This document shows, in pieces, positions 5,860-8,197 of a stretch of 8,197 bases of DNA. Every line of letters starts with the position of its first letter. Positions within the stretch are counted from its first letter, which is position 1. The stretch lies in the NCBI GenBank assembly GCA_028718465.1, contig JAQULX010000104.1:1-8197 (forward strand). The letters are read 5' to 3'. The translations under genes were made by a program, and so were the position numbers. This DNA is from Dehalococcoidales bacterium (GTDB lineage Bacteria; Chloroflexota; Dehalococcoidia; Dehalococcoidales; UBA3254). Under the pieces are notes generated by a model. The model saw only the letters and a program-made list of their open reading frames with translations, ran no database searches and was not told the origin of the DNA.

Positions 5860-8197
5860 TTGGCAGAAGAAAAAATTATTTCCACATTTTGCCACGGCTG
5901 CGGTGCGGCGAAACCGCGCTGTGCGGTGCTGTGCCATGTAGTAGACGGCAAATTTGTCCGCGTCGAGGGTAATCCGGAGGCTTATAATAACGGGGTTGCG
6001 GGGAGCACCTCGTTATGCGCCAAAGGCAATACCGGTATGCAGTATGTATATGCCCGCGACCGTCTGCTATATCCGCTGAAAAGAGCCGGCGCCAAAGGAG
6101 AGGGGAAATTTCAGCGTATCACCTGGGATGAAGCGCTGGATACAATTGCCTGTAAACTAAAAGAGACTAAAGAGAAGTATGGTCCGGAGGCTTACGGTAT
6201 TCTCTCTCCGGAGTACTGGCCGGTGCTCGGCACGATAGGCCGGCGCTTTTTAAATGTCTACGGCAGCCCGAATTATCTGCACAGCGCCATTTGCGCCACG
6301 CCCCGCCGGGCGGCTGCCCAGGTGACCATCGGTTTCAGCGCCATGGCACCCGATGATTTCGAGAAATCCAGGCTGATTGTCAACTGGGGAGCGAACCCTG
6401 AAAATTCAGTTACGAATCAAGGACAGCCTGTTGCCATTTTGAACGCCCTGAGAAAAGGGGCCAGGCTGATAGATATCCGTCCGATGCTGGACCCGCTGGG
6501 GACCAGGGCCGATATGTGGCTGCCGATCAGGCCGGGGACGGATTGCGCTCTGGCCCTGGCGATCCTGAATATCATTATCAACGAGAAACTATATGATTCC
6601 GACTTCGTCAGCAACTGGTGCTACGGCTTTGACAAGTTGACCGGGCATGTGCAGCAGTATTCTCCTGAATGGGCGGCCGCGATCACGGGAATCCCGGCAG
6701 ACCGCATTAGAGAAGCGGCCAGGATGATGGCCGGCATTAAACCGATGTTTCTGAAAGCCGGCAACGGAATCGGCGACCAGGCGACAGACGGCGTTTCCAC
6801 TATCATGGCCGTCAGTCTTATATCCGCCGTCACCGGCAATCTGGACACGCCGGGCGGTTATTACGGCGGGGTTTTACCAACCGCTCCCAGTCTGATAAAA
6901 ATTAAGCCCATATCCCATTTAACTGAAAGAGCGCCTTCCGATATGGTCAACAAACTGGTAGCCCCGGAGGCGCCCATCTGGTATCAAAAGCCGGGCTACT
7001 GGGAGAGCGGCCCTTCTTCAGCCTATTATAAAGCCCTGATGAGCATCCTCTCCGGTAAACCTTATCCCCTTAGAGTTGTGCAGGCTTCCTGTACCAATCC
7101 GCTGTCCGCCACCCGGAATCCCCGGAAAGTGGCGGAGGCGTTGAAGAAGCTGGACTTCTTTTTTGTCATGGACGTTTGCCGGGCGCCTCATATCAACTAT
7201 GCGGACATTGTCCTGCCGGCCTGCACCGGTTATGAACACAGTCATCAAATTGAAGTAAGAAACCGAAAAGAAGGCGCCTGGATCGGGATTTATAATAAAG
7301 TCATCGAACCGCCGGGTGAGTCCCGTTCCGACTGGCAGTTCTTCCTGGACCTGGCAGTGAAAATGGGCTACGGCGCTGATTTTTGGTATGGGGACATGGA
7401 CGCCTGCTTAAGAGATCAATTGGCGCCTTCCGGGATCAGCCTGGAGGACCTGAGAAAGAGTCCGCGCGGGATATTCGTGAAGAGAAGTGAACCTCTGCCT
7501 GAGCCCGAATACCGAAGGTATTCAACCCTGTTTAAAGACCTCCCTCACGGCAAGGTCCAGTGCTATAACGAATTCATTGGGGGCAAAGAAAACAATGACG
7601 GGACCGGGAAGCTGCCGTATTTCCCCGTTTATACCGGCCCCCCGGAGGGAATAGCCCAGACGCCGGAGACAGCCAGGGAATATCCATTGGTTTTGAGCGA
7701 TGTCCATGCCTATCGTCTCTGTCATCATAGCTACTTAAACGATCTTCCCTATCTGCGCGAGCTTCAGCCGTATCCCTGGGTCCGCATCAACCCGGCTACA
7801 GCGCAAAAATACGGGATAGATAATGGAGATTGGATCAGGGTGGAGTCCCCTCACGGCTGGTGCCGGTTTAAAGCGGAATACTTTGAAGGGATCGCCCCCG
7901 AGGTATTGATGACCCGGAGAGGCTGGTGGCAGTCCTGCGAGGAACTGGGCCTTCCCGGATACACGGAATTTGAAGGAGGCAGTGAAGTTAATAACCTCTA
8001 TAATTCCGACACGGCCCATTTCGACAAGTTTTATTCCCAGATGCCGAAGCAAACCCTGGTTAAGATAAGCAAGCTTGAGGGAAAGGCCGGTGACACCTTT
8101 AGGGGTGAGCGCCATACCTTCAAGCTGACAGCTTTCCATCCCGGACCAGCTTCTGGCTTTTATTCCAGTTTTTCCTTCGATCCGGAGCGCTGCCTGA
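5860..8197 (+). CDS. Mo/W-bis-pterin oxidoreductase (DMSO reductase superfamily) with an apparent C-terminal ferredoxin fusion, 3' end outside the window
   Basis: An open frame of 779 codons with no stop before the right edge. An N-terminal [4Fe-4S] motif comes first: Cys11, Cys14, Cys21 and Cys53 (LCAKG), with an extra Cys25. Next are RRFLNVYGSPN and Cys145, the likely Mo/W ligand (in HSAICATPRR). Pterin-binding WGANPENS (176-183) and IRPGTDCALAL (223-233) follow, then TGNLDTPGG and NYADIVLPACT (446-456). The C-terminal dinucleotide-binding domain runs about 605-738 (LVLSDVHAYR, WVRINPATAQKYGI, RRGWW). From about 768 the frame reads SSFSFDPERCL, like the start of a DmsB/NrfC-type ferredoxin subunit, implying a fusion. 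No Tat or Sec signal is present, so it is probably cytoplasmic. The start TTG at 5860 has AGGAG 6 nt upstream; an in-frame ATG at 5842 would add six residues but has a poorly spaced site. Overall it resembles acetylene hydratase/transhydroxylase-type enzymes, but the substrate is unknown. Confidence 0.9.
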   Translation, partial: MAEEKIISTFCHGCGAAKPRCAVLCHVVDGKFVRVEGNPEAYNNGVAGSTSLCAKGNTGMQYVYARDRLLYPLKRAGAKGEGKFQRITWDEALDTIACKLKETKEKYGPEAYGILSPEYWPVLGTIGRRFLNVYGSPNYLHSAICATPRRAAAQVTIGFSAMAPDDFEKSRLIVNWGANPENSVTNQGQPVAILNALRKGARLIDIRPMLDPLGTRADMWLPIRPGTDCALALAILNIIINEKLYDSDFVSNWCYGFDKLTGHVQQYSPEWAAAITGIPADRIREAARMMAGIKPMFLKAGNGIGDQATDGVSTIMAVSLISAVTGNLDTPGGYYGGVLPTAPSLIKIKPISHLTERAPSDMVNKLVAPEAPIWYQKPGYWESGPSSAYYKALMSILSGKPYPLRVVQASCTNPLSATRNPRKVAEALKKLDFFFVMDVCRAPHINYADIVLPACTGYEHSHQIEVRNRKEGAWIGIYNKVIEPPGESRSDWQFFLDLAVKMGYGADFWYGDMDACLRDQLAPSGISLEDLRKSPRGIFVKRSEPLPEPEYRRYSTLFKDLPHGKVQCYNEFIGGKENNDGTGKLPYFPVYTGPPEGIAQTPETAREYPLVLSDVHAYRLCHHSYLNDLPYLRELQPYPWVRINPATAQKYGIDNGDWIRVESPHGWCRFKAEYFEGIAPEVLMTRRGWWQSCEELGLPGYTEFEGGSEVNNLYNSDTAHFDKFYSQMPKQTLVKISKLEGKAGDTFRGERHTFKLTAFHPGPASGFYSSFSFDPERCL

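Noticed and set aside
6417..8139. Minus-strand frames of 65-134 codons opposite the Mo/W oxidoreductase
   Set aside because: They are covered by a continuous, motif-rich plus-strand frame and lack any supporting motif or ribosome-binding site.
5860..8197. Calling the Mo/W enzyme an acetylene hydratase
   Set aside because: Overall pattern and the likely Cys ligand are similar, but the catalytic Asp that follows the second cluster cysteine in the Pelobacter enzyme is Gly here, the cluster loop is longer, and a ferredoxin-like extension is present.
1..8197. Insertion sequences, CRISPR arrays, tRNA/rRNA genes, phage or toxin-antitoxin genes
   Set aside because: No repeat-spacer pattern, transposase-like protein, terminal inverted repeats or structural RNA sequence was seen in the window.

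Overview
The window looks like chromosomal DNA from an anaerobic bacterium. Strong AGGAG-type ribosome-binding sites, use of GTG and TTG starts, a cytoplasmic Mo/W-bis-pterin oxidoreductase and dedicated aldehyde-oxidising enzymes would fit a Clostridia/Peptococcaceae-like or syntrophic/sulfate-reducing anaerobe. This placement is inference only; no rRNA, tRNA or other marker gene is present. No mobile element, CRISPR array or tRNA was seen.

Left part, minus strand (1-3365). An operon reads leftwards from a good sigma-70-type promoter (-35 TTGACA, 17-nt spacer, -10 TAGTAT; 3328-3356). It holds two tandem aldehyde dehydrogenases of exactly 479 residues each (3258-1819, then 1772-333), about two-thirds identical by hand count. 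After a 165-bp gap comes the N-terminus of a short-chain dehydrogenase/reductase that runs off the left edge. The set suggests oxidation of alcohols, ketones or aldehydes to carboxylic acids. The promoter carries direct and inverted repeats that look like operator sites.

Middle part, plus strand (3430-5391). A divergent promoter (3430-3457) drives a ~127-nt leader with competing hairpins, one of which includes the Shine-Dalgarno sequence. Next come a class V PLP-dependent cysteine desulfurase-like protein (447 aa, GTG start) and, 34 bp later, a 140-aa divergent IscU/NifU-like protein in which none of the three canonical scaffold cysteines is exactly in place.

Right part (5363-8197). A minus-strand moaE (molybdopterin synthase large subunit) overlaps the end of the IscU-like gene tail-to-tail by 29 bp. 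Divergent from moaE, behind an extended -10 promoter, is a long open frame on the plus strand (5860 to the window end, 779 codons so far). It encodes a molybdopterin oxidoreductase without a Tat signal. Its frame continues past the usual end of the catalytic subunit into what looks like the start of a DmsB/NrfC-like 4Fe-4S ferredoxin domain, cut by the window edge.

Working model (inference): the cysteine desulfurase and IscU-like protein supply sulfur or Fe-S units, MoaE builds the pterin dithiolene, and both serve the Fe-S-rich Mo/W oxidoreductase next door. The ALDH/SDR operon would handle aldehyde or alcohol intermediates of the same or a neighbouring catabolic pathway. The substrate of the Mo/W enzyme cannot be told from the sequence.
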